Assembly (NCBI RefSeq): GCF_024741235.1
Contig: NZ_JANSKA010000001.1
Span: forward strand, 434,001-498,000
Source: Tractidigestivibacter montrealensis
GTDB taxonomy: Bacteria; Actinomycetota; Coriobacteriia; Coriobacteriales; Atopobiaceae
Reading direction: 5' to 3'
DNA: 64,000 nt
Made by a program: the position numbers and the translations under genes. Below are positions 1-8,321 of the stretch, one piece after another (within the stretch, counting starts at the first letter, position 1; each line of letters opens with the position of its first letter). Below the pieces are notes generated by a model. It had not been told where the DNA came from. It made no database searches and saw nothing but the letters and a program-made list of their open reading frames with translations.

Positions 1-1687
1 GCGAGACAACCGGGTCTGCCGCAATCCAGCGGGAGAGCAGCAGGATCAGGTGGATGATGTCCTGCGCGATGGTGTAGGCAGGTGCCGCCTTGCCGCCAAA
101 GATGATGGTGAGCGGACGCGCGGGAATGTTGCCGTTCTTGATGTCGAGGTACTTCCAGATGATATAGAGCGCAAGCATCTGCTGGCGCTTGTACTCGTGG
201 ATGCGCTTCACCTGCACGTCGATGATGGCGTCCTCGGGAATCCGCACGCCCTGCGTCTCCCAGAGGAACTCGCGCATGCTGGCCTTGGCCTGCGTCTTTG
301 CATTATCCAGGCGAGCGAGAACCGCGTCGTCGTCCTTGAAGGCGAGAAGCCCCGAGAGGTCGCACGAGGTGCGCCAGTCGGTGCCCAGGACGTCATCGAG
401 CACGCCAGAAAGTGCCGGGTTGGCATCCATGATCCAGCGGCGGAAGGTGATGCCGTTGGTCTTGTTGGAGAACTTCTCGGGGTAGAGCTCATAGAAGGGG
501 TGAAGCTCCGTGTCCTCGAGAATCTTGGTGTGCAGCGCTGCCACGCCGTTGATCGAGAAGCCGTAGTGGATAGCCATGTGGGCCATGTGCACCACGCCGT
601 CGCGCACGATGGCCACGGCGTCGTCGCTGCCGTTCTCGGCGCGCTCCAGCTCGTCCAGCTTGATCACGATCTCCGCTATGCGCGGGGCAACGGTCTTGAG
701 GCTCTCGAGGGGCCACTTCTCGAGCGCCTCCGCGAGGATGGTGTGGTTGGTGTAGGCCACCATGCGGCGCACCACCGAGACGGCCTCGTCAAACTCGAAG
801 CCGTGAACGTCCACGAGCAGGCGCACCAGCTCGGGGATGACCATCGAGGGGTGCGTGTCGTTGATCTGCACCACGGCGTAGTCGGGCAGGTCGTGCAGGT
901 TGGAGCCACGCTCCATTGCCTCGTCGAGGATGAGCTGCGCCGCGTTGGAGACCATGAAGTACTCCTGGTATACGCGGAGCAGGCGGCCGGCGTCGTCGGA
1001 GTCGTCGGGGTAGAGGAAGAGCGTGAGGTTCTTGGCGAGCTCGCCCTTGTCGAAGTCGATGGAGTTCACCGGCACCAGCGAGTCATCGACGCTCTCGAGG
1101 TCAAACAGGCGCAGGCGGTTCTTGGTCGTGCGCACGTAGCCCAGAACGTCGATGTCATAGAGGCGCGACTTCACCGAGAAGCCGCCAAACTCCACGGTGT
1201 AGGCCTTCTCGTCCCTCACGAGCCAGTCCTGGCGGTCCAGCCAGCCATCGGGCTCGGCGGCCTGCTGCAGGTCAACAAAGCGCTGGTGGAAGAGACCGTA
1301 GTGGTAGTTAAGGCCAACTCCGTCGCCAGGGAGTCCCAGCGTGGCGATGGAGTCCAGGAAGCACGCGGCGAGACGACCGAGGCCGCCGTTGCCCAGGGAC
1401 GGCTCGACCTCGCGCGCCTCCACAGCACCCAGGTCGTGGCCGGCGCTAGCAAGCTGGGCCTTAACGTCGTCGTACACGCCAAGCTCGATGAGGTTGTTGG
1501 TGAGCAGACGGCCGATGAGGAACTCGGCCGAGAGGTAGTACAGGCGGCGCTTGCCCTCGTTGAGGGGCATGGTTGCCGCGTGCTCGCGGACAATGTCCTC
1601 GAGCATGGCGCAGATGGCGGAGTCGTCAAGCTCGGCGAGCGGACGACCGTACTTCTCCTGGGAGCGAGCCTCAAGATCGATCTTCAT
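1..1687 (-). CDS. glgP: Glycogen/maltodextrin phosphorylase, C-terminus beyond window
   Basis: Alpha-glucan phosphorylase, which releases glucose-1-phosphate from glycogen or maltodextrin in the cytoplasm. The first 562 residues are in the window. The start is the ATG at 1685-1687 (MKIDLEARSQEKYGRPLAEL), and the frame stays open to base 1. The family signature GNGGLGRLAACFLDS lies near residue 95, and later blocks (GVGLNYHYGLFHQ, QINDTHPSM, NGITFRRW, VKRIHEYKRQ) are in the expected order. The PLP-lysine motif lies beyond the edge and cannot be checked. The short N-terminus before the signature fits the bacterial MalP/GlgP type. It is the last visible gene of the maltodextrin locus, 82 bases after malQ, so it is probably co-transcribed with it. 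Whether the substrate is glycogen or imported maltodextrin is inference. Confidence 0.93.
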   Translation of the reverse strand, partial: MKIDLEARSQEKYGRPLAELDDSAICAMLEDIVREHAATMPLNEGKRRLYYLSAEFLIGRLLTNNLIELGVYDDVKAQLASAGHDLGAVEAREVEPSLGNGGLGRLAACFLDSIATLGLPGDGVGLNYHYGLFHQRFVDLQQAAEPDGWLDRQDWLVRDEKAYTVEFGGFSVKSRLYDIDVLGYVRTTKNRLRLFDLESVDDSLVPVNSIDFDKGELAKNLTLFLYPDDSDDAGRLLRVYQEYFMVSNAAQLILDEAMERGSNLHDLPDYAVVQINDTHPSMVIPELVRLLVDVHGFEFDEAVSVVRRMVAYTNHTILAEALEKWPLESLKTVAPRIAEIVIKLDELERAENGSDDAVAIVRDGVVHMAHMAIHYGFSINGVAALHTKILEDTELHPFYELYPEKFSNKTNGITFRRWIMDANPALSGVLDDVLGTDWRTSCDLSGLLAFKDDDAVLARLDNAKTQAKASMREFLWETQGVRIPEDAIIDVQVKRIHEYKRQQMLALYIIWKYLDIKNGNIPARPLTIIFGGKAAPAYTIAQDIIHLILLLSRWIAADPVVS

Positions 1688-1769
1688 GTGTTGCGATACC
1701 TCCAAGTGTCGCGGTGACATGACGGAAAGGCGCATACCGCGCAAGGCGGGCGCGTCCCCAAGCACTCCC

Positions 1770-3278
1770 CTATTTGGGAAGCTCGGGCTCCTTCGTGCCG
1801 GGGACCCGGTAATAGGTGGTGGTCAGATCAGAGAGCTCTGTCTCGACCTCGGGCGTAATGGCCTCCGGCAGCATGCGCCAGCGCCAGTTCTTCCCGACGG
1901 TCGAGGGGGTGTTGGTGCGAGCGGAGTTATCCAGCCCGAGAAGATCCTGCATGCGGAAGATGCAGGTGTCGCTCACCGAGGCGGCAATGGCGCGGTTGCA
2001 GCCCTGCGCCACGGTCTCACCGGGGGCGAGGGCAAGGTAGCGTGTGGCCTTCTCACGCACGTCAGGCGTGGCGGTGTCCTTGAACCATCCCATGGCCGTC
2101 TCGTTGTCGTGCGTGCCCACATAAGCCACGGTATTTGCGACGTAGTGGTGCGGAAGGTCGAGGGAGTCTCCCTCGGAGTCAAAGCCAAACTGCAGGATCT
2201 TCATGCCCGGGAAGCCTGTGTGCTCGCGCATGGCAATGACCTCTGGCGTCATGAAGCCCAGGTCCTCCGCAATGATGGGAAGCTCGCCCAGATGCTCGGC
2301 GACGGCGTCAAAGACGTCGCTGCCGGGACCCTTGGCCCAGCGCCCAAAGCTCGAGTCAGGCGCGCCAAAGGGCACGGACCAGTAGGACTCGAAGCCGCGG
2401 AAGTGGTCGATGCGCAGGATGTCGTAGAGCTCGAGGCTAGCGCGCAGGCGCTCGACCCACCAGGCATAGCCGTCCTCGGCCATGCCCGCCCAGTCGTAGA
2501 TGGGGTTGCCCCAGTACTGACCGGTCGAGGAGAACTGGTCGGGCGGGGTACCGGCCACGCACGTGGGGTTGCCCGTGGCGTCCACGCGGAAGAGCTCCGG
2601 CGTGGCCCACATCTCCACAGAGTCGCGCGAGACGTAGATGGGGATGTCTCCAATGATAAGGACGCCGCGCTCGTTGGCGTAGTCCTTCAGGCTCTTCCAG
2701 TGACGATAGAAGAAGTACTGCGTCATCTGGTGGTAGCGCATGCGCTCGGGGTGCTTGGCGCAGAGCGCTGCGCTCGCCTTGCCTCGGCTGCGGTACTGCT
2801 GCGGCCACTCGTAGTACGCCTTGAGGCCAAACTCCTCCTTGACGGTCATGAACTCGCAGTAAGGCTCGAGCCAGGAGCCGTTCGCCTCGCAGAACTCCTC
2901 GAAGTCCTCGGGCGGCGCTGCCGAGAAGCTCGGGAGCGCACGCTCGAGCAGATCCCTGTGTCCGCGGAAGAGCGTGCCGTAGTCGACGTTCTCTGGGTCG
3001 TCTTCAAAGGGCAAGACAACAAGGTCCTGCTCAGTGAGGTAACCCAGGCGGACAAGGTCCTCGATGTCTATGAAGTACGGATTCCCCGCAAAGGCGGAGA
3101 AGGACTGGTAGGGCGAGTCGCCAAAGCTCGTGGTGGTGAGGGGTAGCACCTGCCAGTAGCGCTGGTGGGTGCGGGCAAGGAAGTCCACGAAGTCATACGC
3201 CTCGCGACCAAAGGTGCCAATGCCCACAATACCCGGAAGCGACGAGACGGGCATAAGAACGCCGCTTGCTCTCTCCAT
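1770..3278 (-). CDS. malQ: 4-alpha-glucanotransferase (amylomaltase)
   Basis: A GH77 disproportionating enzyme of 502 residues, the usual length. It transfers alpha-1,4-glucan segments between maltodextrins, so that phosphorylase can use them. Visible motifs are SGVLMPVSSLPG at the N-terminus, RIDHFRGFESYW (catalytic Asp), IAEDLGFMTPEV (acid/base Glu) and YVGTHDNET. The start is the ATG at 3276-3278, preceded by the strong site AGAAGGAGAG. A longer in-frame ORF to 3383 has a non-native-looking leader and no ribosome-binding site. It lies between the ABC ATPase and glgP, which fits a maltodextrin catabolic operon. Confidence 0.95.
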   Translation of the reverse strand: MERASGVLMPVSSLPGIVGIGTFGREAYDFVDFLARTHQRYWQVLPLTTTSFGDSPYQSFSAFAGNPYFIDIEDLVRLGYLTEQDLVVLPFEDDPENVDYGTLFRGHRDLLERALPSFSAAPPEDFEEFCEANGSWLEPYCEFMTVKEEFGLKAYYEWPQQYRSRGKASAALCAKHPERMRYHQMTQYFFYRHWKSLKDYANERGVLIIGDIPIYVSRDSVEMWATPELFRVDATGNPTCVAGTPPDQFSSTGQYWGNPIYDWAGMAEDGYAWWVERLRASLELYDILRIDHFRGFESYWSVPFGAPDSSFGRWAKGPGSDVFDAVAEHLGELPIIAEDLGFMTPEVIAMREHTGFPGMKILQFGFDSEGDSLDLPHHYVANTVAYVGTHDNETAMGWFKDTATPDVREKATRYLALAPGETVAQGCNRAIAASVSDTCIFRMQDLLGLDNSARTNTPSTVGKNWRWRMLPEAITPEVETELSDLTTTYYRVPGTKEPELPK

Positions 3279-3337
3279 GTTTCTCTCCTTCTCTCGTTCT
3301 GCGCTCACGCGCAGGCCGTCATCGATGTCGCTCCCGC

Positions 3338-3376
3338 AAAAGGGCCCCGACCCGTCCGAGAAAGCGGGCCGGGGCC
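3338..3376 (-). terminator. Hairpin between ABC ATPase and malQ
   Basis: On the minus strand a GC-rich stem (GGCCCCGGCCCG pairing with GGGTCGGGGCC, 3343-3376) is followed by CTTTTG. This resembles a weak intrinsic terminator or attenuator that would lower malQ-glgP expression relative to the transporter genes. Confidence 0.5.
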
Positions 3377-3409
3377 GCACCAAGCCGATGTCGCGGGAGG
3401 GAGGGAAGG

Positions 3410-4615
3410 CTACGGCTTGATGATGTTCTTACCGGACGTCTTGTCAAAGAAGTGGACAGCGTTCGGCTCGAACTTGAAGGAGATGGGTGCGCCATCGGCA
3501 AAGGACCTGCCCAGGGCGCCGTCGAAGTCGATGGTTGGGATGACAAGGACAAAGTCGTAGCCCTTGACGCTCGCGTGCACGTGGACCGTCGAACCCATGA
3601 GCTCGGAGACGTCAATGGTGCCGGAGATTGCGCCCGGCTCGTCCGCGTTGGCAAGCTGGATCTGCTCGGGGCGCACGCCTGCGGTGACGTCGAGCGAGGT
3701 GACACCGGCGGCCTCGAGGTCCCTGCCCGTCTCGGGCGAGATGGCAATCTTGGTGTCGAGCGCGTTGACCACGTAGCCCGATGCCGTCTTCTCGAGGTGG
3801 CCGTCGAAGAAGTTCATCTGCGGCACGCCAATGAAACCTGCAACGAAGAGGTTGGCGGGCTCGTTGAAGACCTCCTGCGGGGTGCCAACCTGCTGCACCA
3901 CGCCGTCCTTCATGATCACGATGCGATCGCCCAGGGTCATGGCCTCGGTCTGGTCGTGCGTGACGTAGACGAACGTCGCGTTGATGCGCTTGCGGAGCTT
4001 GATGATCTCGGCGCGCATCTGGTTGCGGAGCTTGGCGTCCAGGTTGGAGAGGGGCTCGTCCATGAGGAGCACCTTGGGCTCGCGCACAATGGCGCGCCCA
4101 ATGGCCACGCGCTGCCGCTGACCACCGGAAAGCGCCTTGGGCTTGCGGTCAAGGTACTGGGTGATACCCAGGGTCTCCGCCGCCTGGCGAACCTTCTGGT
4201 CAATCTGGTCCTCGGGAACTTTGCGGAGCTTCAGGGGGAAGGCCATGTTGTCGTACACGGTCATGTGGGGGTACAGGGCGTAGCTCTGGAAGACCATGGC
4301 GATGTCGCGGTCCTTGGGGGCCACCTCGTTCATGACCTTGCCGTCGATGGTAAGCTCACCGCCAGAGATGCTCTCGAGGCCGGCAATCATGCGCAGCGTC
4401 GTGGACTTGCCGCAGCCGGAGGGGCCGACAAGGACAACAAACTCGCGGTCGGCGATGTCGAGGTTGAAGTCCTCAACGGCCACGACGCCCTCGTCGGTGA
4501 CCTTGAGGTTGCTCTTCTTCTCGGGCTCGGCGGCCTTCTTGCCAAAGTGGTGCTTCTTGGTCTTCTCGATGTTCGGATAGATCTTGGTAATGTGCTTCAG
4601 GCTGACTTCTGCCAT
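3410..4615 (-). CDS. ugpC: Sugar ABC transporter ATP-binding protein (MsmK/UgpC type)
   Basis: The ATPase that powers uptake through CUT1-family sugar permeases, on the inner face of the membrane. It has 401 residues with Walker A GPSGCGKST (near residue 65), signature ALSGGQRQR, Walker B VLLMDEPLSNLD and switch YVTHDQTEA. A C-terminal OB-type domain is typical of MsmK/MalK. Compared with MsmK there is an extra lysine-rich segment of about 25 residues, roughly residues 14-40, between the first strand and the Walker A motif. It follows the two permease genes, with a perfect 13-bp hairpin in between. Such ATPases often serve several transporters, so it may not be exclusive to this locus. Confidence 0.93.
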   Translation of the reverse strand: MAEVSLKHITKIYPNIEKTKKHHFGKKAAEPEKKSNLKVTDEGVVAVEDFNLDIADREFVVLVGPSGCGKSTTLRMIAGLESISGGELTIDGKVMNEVAPKDRDIAMVFQSYALYPHMTVYDNMAFPLKLRKVPEDQIDQKVRQAAETLGITQYLDRKPKALSGGQRQRVAIGRAIVREPKVLLMDEPLSNLDAKLRNQMRAEIIKLRKRINATFVYVTHDQTEAMTLGDRIVIMKDGVVQQVGTPQEVFNEPANLFVAGFIGVPQMNFFDGHLEKTASGYVVNALDTKIAISPETGRDLEAAGVTSLDVTAGVRPEQIQLANADEPGAISGTIDVSELMGSTVHVHASVKGYDFVLVIPTIDFDGALGRSFADGAPISFKFEPNAVHFFDKTSGKNIIKP

Positions 4616-4694
4616 GGTTCTCGGATTCCTTCCTTAGGTCGCAGCCGGGGCCCGCGTCCCCACGATAGGCTGCATGTCTTTGAGGAGGTCCCCC

Positions 4695-4725
4695 CTCCGC
4701 GGGACCCAGAGCGGGTCCCGCGGAG
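4695..4725 (-). repeat. Perfect 13-bp stem-loop in transporter mRNA
   Basis: CTCCGCGGGACCC (4695-4707) and its exact complement (4713-4725) flank a 5-nt loop. It lies between the permease gene and the ATPase gene and has no T-tract, so a role in mRNA processing or stability is more likely than termination. Confidence 0.5.
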
Positions 4726-4770
4726 AGAGTGGGAAAGAGGGGGCAAACTCAGACGTGCCCGGTCGTTGGC

Positions 4771-5637
4771 CTAGCCCTTGACGGCGCCGGCGGCAACGCC
4801 CTTGATGATGTACTTCTGGCAGGAGAGGTAGAACACGATGACGGGGATGATGGCCATGAGGATGATTGCCATGGTTGCACCCAGGTCGACCGTTCCGTAG
4901 CTGCCCTTGAGGTACTGGATCTGAATGGGGATCGTGCGGTACTGGTTGATGTCCAGGACCAGATACGGGAGAAGGTAGTCGTTCCAGACCCACATGATCT
5001 CGAGGATGCCAACGGAGATGAGCGTGGGCTTGAGCATGGGGAGCACAACCAGGAAGAAGGTGCGGATTGGGCCGCAGCCGTCGATTGCGGCAGCTTCCTC
5101 GATCTCAAGCGGAATGGACTTCACGAAGCCAACGAACATGAAGATTGCAAGCCCGGCACCAAAGCCCAGGTAGACAATGGGGATGGTGAACGGCGTGTTG
5201 AGCTTCAGGGTGTCGGCCGTCTTGGACAGCGTGAACATAACCATCTGGAAGGGCACGACCATCGAGAAGATGCAGAGCGTGTACAGAATCTTGCAGAACT
5301 TGGAGTCCACGCGGGCAATGTACCAGGCCGCCATGGAGCAGCAGATGAGAATCAGCACGGTGGAGAGCACGGTGATCAGGGCGCTGTAGCCAAACGCACT
5401 CCAGAACGGGTAGTTACCAAAGGTCATGCCGGTAATGAAGTTGGACCATCCGGCAAAGCTCTCGTCGGTGGGGAGGGCGAGCGTCTCGGTCTTAACGAAG
5501 GTGTTCAGCTTGAAGGAGTTGATCGCCACACACACAACGGGGAGAACCCAGACAATGCAGATAATGGTAAAGACGATGGTCAGGATCTTCTTGTGACGCG
5601 CCTCGGATGTGAGCGTCTGTGGCTGCTGGTTTGCCAT
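4771..5637 (-). CDS. Sugar ABC transporter permease (MsmG/MalG type)
   Basis: The second membrane subunit of the CUT1 sugar importer, 288 residues with about six hydrophobic helices. The ATPase-contact EAA loop is seen as EEAAAIDGCGPIRTFFLVVLP in the second half. The N-terminal tail ends in TSEARHKK before the first helix, as in MalG-like proteins. Its ATG shares one base with the TAA of the upstream permease gene (TAATG at 5635-5639), so translation of the two is probably coupled. Confidence 0.92.
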   Translation of the reverse strand: MANQQPQTLTSEARHKKILTIVFTIICIVWVLPVVCVAINSFKLNTFVKTETLALPTDESFAGWSNFITGMTFGNYPFWSAFGYSALITVLSTVLILICCSMAAWYIARVDSKFCKILYTLCIFSMVVPFQMVMFTLSKTADTLKLNTPFTIPIVYLGFGAGLAIFMFVGFVKSIPLEIEEAAAIDGCGPIRTFFLVVLPMLKPTLISVGILEIMWVWNDYLLPYLVLDINQYRTIPIQIQYLKGSYGTVDLGATMAIILMAIIPVIVFYLSCQKYIIKGVAAGAVKG

Positions 5638-6539
5638 TACTGTTGCACCTCCCTCTTACGGGTGTACGAGAGTTGCGCAAGGCCCATGGCTGCCACGAGG
5701 ATGAAGAATATGACCGCCTTTGCCTGGGCAACGCCACGCGACGCACCGGTGCCAGAGTAGAACGTGTTGTAGATGTTCAGGGCCATCATCTCGGTTGTGT
5801 TGATGGTCGAGCCATCGGCAAGCTGCTCGTATGGCAGACCATCCGTGAGCGCGAGGTTCTGGTCGAAGAGCTTGAAGCCGTTGGTGAGCGAGAGGAACGT
5901 GCAAATGGTGATCGACGGCATGACGTTAGGGATAACCACCTTGAAGAGCGTCTGCGCCTTGGTTGCGCCGTCAATCTTGGCGGCCTCGATCATATCCTCG
6001 GGGACGGCCTGGATGCCGGCAATGTAGATGATCATCATGTAGCCGATCTGCTGCCAGCACATGAGGATAATCAGGCCCCAGAAGCCATACTTGGTCTCGA
6101 GGACCACCGAGGTGCCGTACTGCTGCAGGATGCCATCGAAGATCATCGACCAGATGTAGCCCAGAACGATACCGCCGATGAGGTTAGGCGCGAAGAAAAT
6201 CGTACGGAAGATGTTGGAGCCCTTGATGCCCTGCGTGAGCGCGTAGGCAACGGCGAACGCAATCACGTTGATGAGGACCAGGCACACGATGGCAGTGAGC
6301 GCCGTATACCAGAAGGAGTGCTGGAAGGACTCGTCCGCAAAGGCGGAGGCGTAGTTGGAAAGACCGATAAACTTGGCGCTCGAAATGGTCTTAAATTTGC
6401 AGAAGGAAAGGTAGATGCCCTGGAAGAACGGCCACACGAAGCCAATGCAGAACGCGGCCGTCACGGGCAAAAGAAAGAGCCACCAGAAGCGTCTAGTCGA
6501 TTTTATCTGGGAGCTCTGCTTTATGGCTTTGCTTTTCAT
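5637..6539 (-). CDS. Sugar ABC transporter permease (MsmF/MalF type)
   Basis: The first membrane subunit of the CUT1 importer, 300 residues with six predicted helices starting FWWLFLLPVTAAFCIGFVW. Its EAA loop is EAAKIDGATKAQTLFKVVIP. It follows the binding-protein gene after an 89-base gap that holds a terminator-like hairpin, and it overlaps the next permease gene by one base. Together with its neighbours it should form a maltodextrin-type channel. The exact sugar is not shown by the sequence. Confidence 0.92.
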   Translation of the reverse strand: MKSKAIKQSSQIKSTRRFWWLFLLPVTAAFCIGFVWPFFQGIYLSFCKFKTISSAKFIGLSNYASAFADESFQHSFWYTALTAIVCLVLINVIAFAVAYALTQGIKGSNIFRTIFFAPNLIGGIVLGYIWSMIFDGILQQYGTSVVLETKYGFWGLIILMCWQQIGYMMIIYIAGIQAVPEDMIEAAKIDGATKAQTLFKVVIPNVMPSITICTFLSLTNGFKLFDQNLALTDGLPYEQLADGSTINTTEMMALNIYNTFYSGTGASRGVAQAKAVIFFILVAAMGLAQLSYTRKREVQQ

Positions 6540-6560
6540 GCTTTTCCACTCCCGCGTGAG

Positions 6561-6603
6561 AAAAGGAACGGGGACCAGGCGCCCTAATAACGCCTGGCCC
6601 CCG
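6561..6603 (-). terminator. Attenuator-like hairpin after binding-protein gene
   Basis: On the minus strand CCAGGCG and CGCCTGG, extended by GGGG/CCCC, form a stem around a 9-nt loop, followed by TTCCTTTTCTC. Partial termination here would give more binding protein than permease, as is usual in such operons. Confidence 0.6.
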
Positions 6604-6628
6604 TATGCCAGTCAGAGGTCAGATGAGA

Positions 6629-7969
6629 CTAGGCGTTCTCAGTCTTGTAGTTCTGAGCCCAGCCGTCGACGAATGCGGTCTTGAAGGTATCCCAGTTGGC
6701 GTCGGACTGATCCGCCGTGTAGGCGTTGAGCGCGGACACCAGGCCCTTGCGGTACTGGTCAACGTTGGGCTGGTAGTTGGTAGCCCAGTCCATGGTGTAG
6801 TTGCCAGCCTTGGAGAGCTCCTCGGCCTTGTTGAGGTAGCCGTTGTCGCCCTTGGCAGCATCGGTGTAGGGAAGGACGCCAAGCTGAGCGACCATTTCCT
6901 TGGAGGCCTCGGGGTCGGTGACGAGCCAGAGCCAGAAGTCCATGGTGGCCTTCTTGTCCTCATCGGAGGCAGCGTCGTTGATGGCGAGGCGGTTCTCGGT
7001 ACCGCTGTTGAGACCGGCCTTCTCCTCGCCGGACACGCCGCAGTAGTACGGAATCATCGTGGTGTTCTTCTGGGCAGCCGCGATGGTGGCGTAGTCCCAG
7101 GAGCCGGTGAAGAAGAATGCGGCCTTGCCGGAGGTGAACTCGGTCGCAGGATCGTGGCCACCAGTGGAGAGGGTCGTGGGGTCCTCGGCGGAGTTGTTGA
7201 TGGCCAGGTCGAAGATCTTCTTGTAGTTGGGGAGGTAGGTGCCCTTGATGGTGGCGGGAGTGGCGTCCCAGCCGCCGTCGTCCTTCTCCTCGTAGTAGTA
7301 CTCGAGGTTGGCAAGGTGGCCAGTCACGCGCCAGGACGAGGCGTCATCGAGGTCGGTGGCAGCGAAGGCGTCAAAACCGAGGGTGGCGGCGTTCTTGTGG
7401 ATGTCCTCGACGACAGCCTTCAGGGAGTCGAAGTCCTTGATGTCATCAACGCTGTGACCGGCCTTCTCAACCAGGTCTGCGTTCACGACGATGCCATAGG
7501 TCTCATAGCAGAGGCCGGCGCAGACCAGACGACCATCGGAATCCTTGTAGGTGTAGTCGGTGGTGGAGAGGGCCTTCTCGATATCGGTGCCGGAGAGGTC
7601 CATGGCGCTGGAACCCCACTCCTTGACGCCGGCGGTGGTGCCAATGTTGAACAGCGTGGGGGCGTCAGTCTTGTCCATCTCGGAGGTCATGGTCTGCTCG
7701 TAGGTGCCGGACGCGGCAGTCTGAACCTTGACCTTAACGTTGGGGTACTTCTCCATGTAGGTCTTGGCGAGGGCCTGGGCGGTCTCATCAAGCTCGGGCT
7801 TGAAGTTGAGCCAGTAGACGTTGCCGGAACGGTCATCAGTGCTGGAGCTGCTGGTGTCAGACGAGCTGGAGCCGTCGCTGCTGGAGCTGCCACCGCAGCC
7901 AGCGAGGCCAAGGACCGCCGCCGACGCCGCACCGAGCGTGATGAACTGCTTCCTCGAAATGTTCCCCAT
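6629..7969 (-). CDS. Sugar-binding lipoprotein of ABC importer (MsmE/MalE type)
   Basis: The extracellular solute-binding protein, 446 residues, anchored to the membrane by a lipid. The signal peptide (SRKQFITLGAASAAVLGLAG) ends in a lipobox LAGC with Cys25, followed by a Ser/Asp-rich linker. SRK-F resembles an imperfect twin-arginine motif. The mature part has the family-1 extracellular binding pattern (FKPELDETAQALAKTYMEKY, then FTSGKAAFFFTGSWDYATI). As first gene of the operon it lies 352 bases from the divergent GntR regulator. Maltodextrin as substrate is inferred from the neighbouring malQ and glgP. Confidence 0.93.
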   Translation of the reverse strand: MGNISRKQFITLGAASAAVLGLAGCGGSSSSDGSSSSDTSSSSTDDRSGNVYWLNFKPELDETAQALAKTYMEKYPNVKVKVQTAASGTYEQTMTSEMDKTDAPTLFNIGTTAGVKEWGSSAMDLSGTDIEKALSTTDYTYKDSDGRLVCAGLCYETYGIVVNADLVEKAGHSVDDIKDFDSLKAVVEDIHKNAATLGFDAFAATDLDDASSWRVTGHLANLEYYYEEKDDGGWDATPATIKGTYLPNYKKIFDLAINNSAEDPTTLSTGGHDPATEFTSGKAAFFFTGSWDYATIAAAQKNTTMIPYYCGVSGEEKAGLNSGTENRLAINDAASDEDKKATMDFWLWLVTDPEASKEMVAQLGVLPYTDAAKGDNGYLNKAEELSKAGNYTMDWATNYQPNVDQYRKGLVSALNAYTADQSDANWDTFKTAFVDGWAQNYKTENA

Positions 7970-7995
7970 CGTGATCCTCCCGTTGCTTCCTGCTT

Positions 7996-8016
7996 GAACG
8001 ACGTATCTCGTCGTTC
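7996..8016. repeat. Perfect 8-bp inverted repeat in 5' leader
   Basis: GAACGACG (7996-8003) and CGTCGTTC (8009-8016) flank TATCT, upstream of the binding-protein start. It could be a leader hairpin or a protein-binding site. No known riboswitch fold was recognised. Confidence 0.4.
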
Positions 8017-8077
8017 TTGCACCTGTGCGGGGCCGATTGCCGAGGTTTTTCAGGCACCGCCCCGTTTCTCACCTATG

Positions 8078-8110
8078 ACAATAGCGTGATGCATTTCTTG
8101 TTCAAACAAG
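8078..8110 (-). promoter_or_regulatory. Promoter and candidate operator of maltodextrin operon
   Basis: On the minus strand a -35 TTGAAC (8100-8105) and a -10 TATTGT (8078-8083) are 16 bases apart and point toward the binding-protein gene. The -35 lies inside the near-palindrome CTTGTT-CA-AACAAG (8097-8110). A repressor bound there would block RNA polymerase. Confidence 0.5.
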
Positions 8111-8148
8111 TTTTGACTGAGCGGTATCTATTTTGTGGTGAACGGTAG

Positions 8149-8196
8149 GTATGAGTTGTCATACATCTATTGTTTTCGCAGGTAGATTGCTATATT
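8149..8196 (+). promoter_or_regulatory. Promoter of gntR with GTATGA-N4-TCATAC inverted repeat
   Basis: An extended -10 element TGCTATATT (8188-8196) points toward the regulator. TTGTTT at 8170-8175 is a poor, short-spaced -35. Just upstream is the perfect 6-bp inverted repeat GTATGAGTTGTCATAC (8149-8164), the size and shape of a GntR-family operator. TATGACA recurs at 8074-8080. Confidence 0.5.
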
Positions 8197-8321
8197 GGCG
8201 CAAGCGGCCACCGGTTACTCGTCTAAATAGCTTTCAGGAGTTCTAGGATATCTGGTACCGCACATGTTCCGCTCCCGCCACGCCCCCTGGGCCCGGCGGT
8301 CCGCAAGCGAGGAGAGACCAC

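Noticed and set aside
50-1717. Long plus-strand open frame of 555 codons
   Set aside because: It is the antisense of glgP, which has clear phosphorylase motifs on the minus strand. Such open antisense frames are common in GC-rich DNA.
7996-8016. Riboswitch in the leader of the binding-protein gene
   Set aside because: Only a simple hairpin is seen, without a conserved aptamer pattern.
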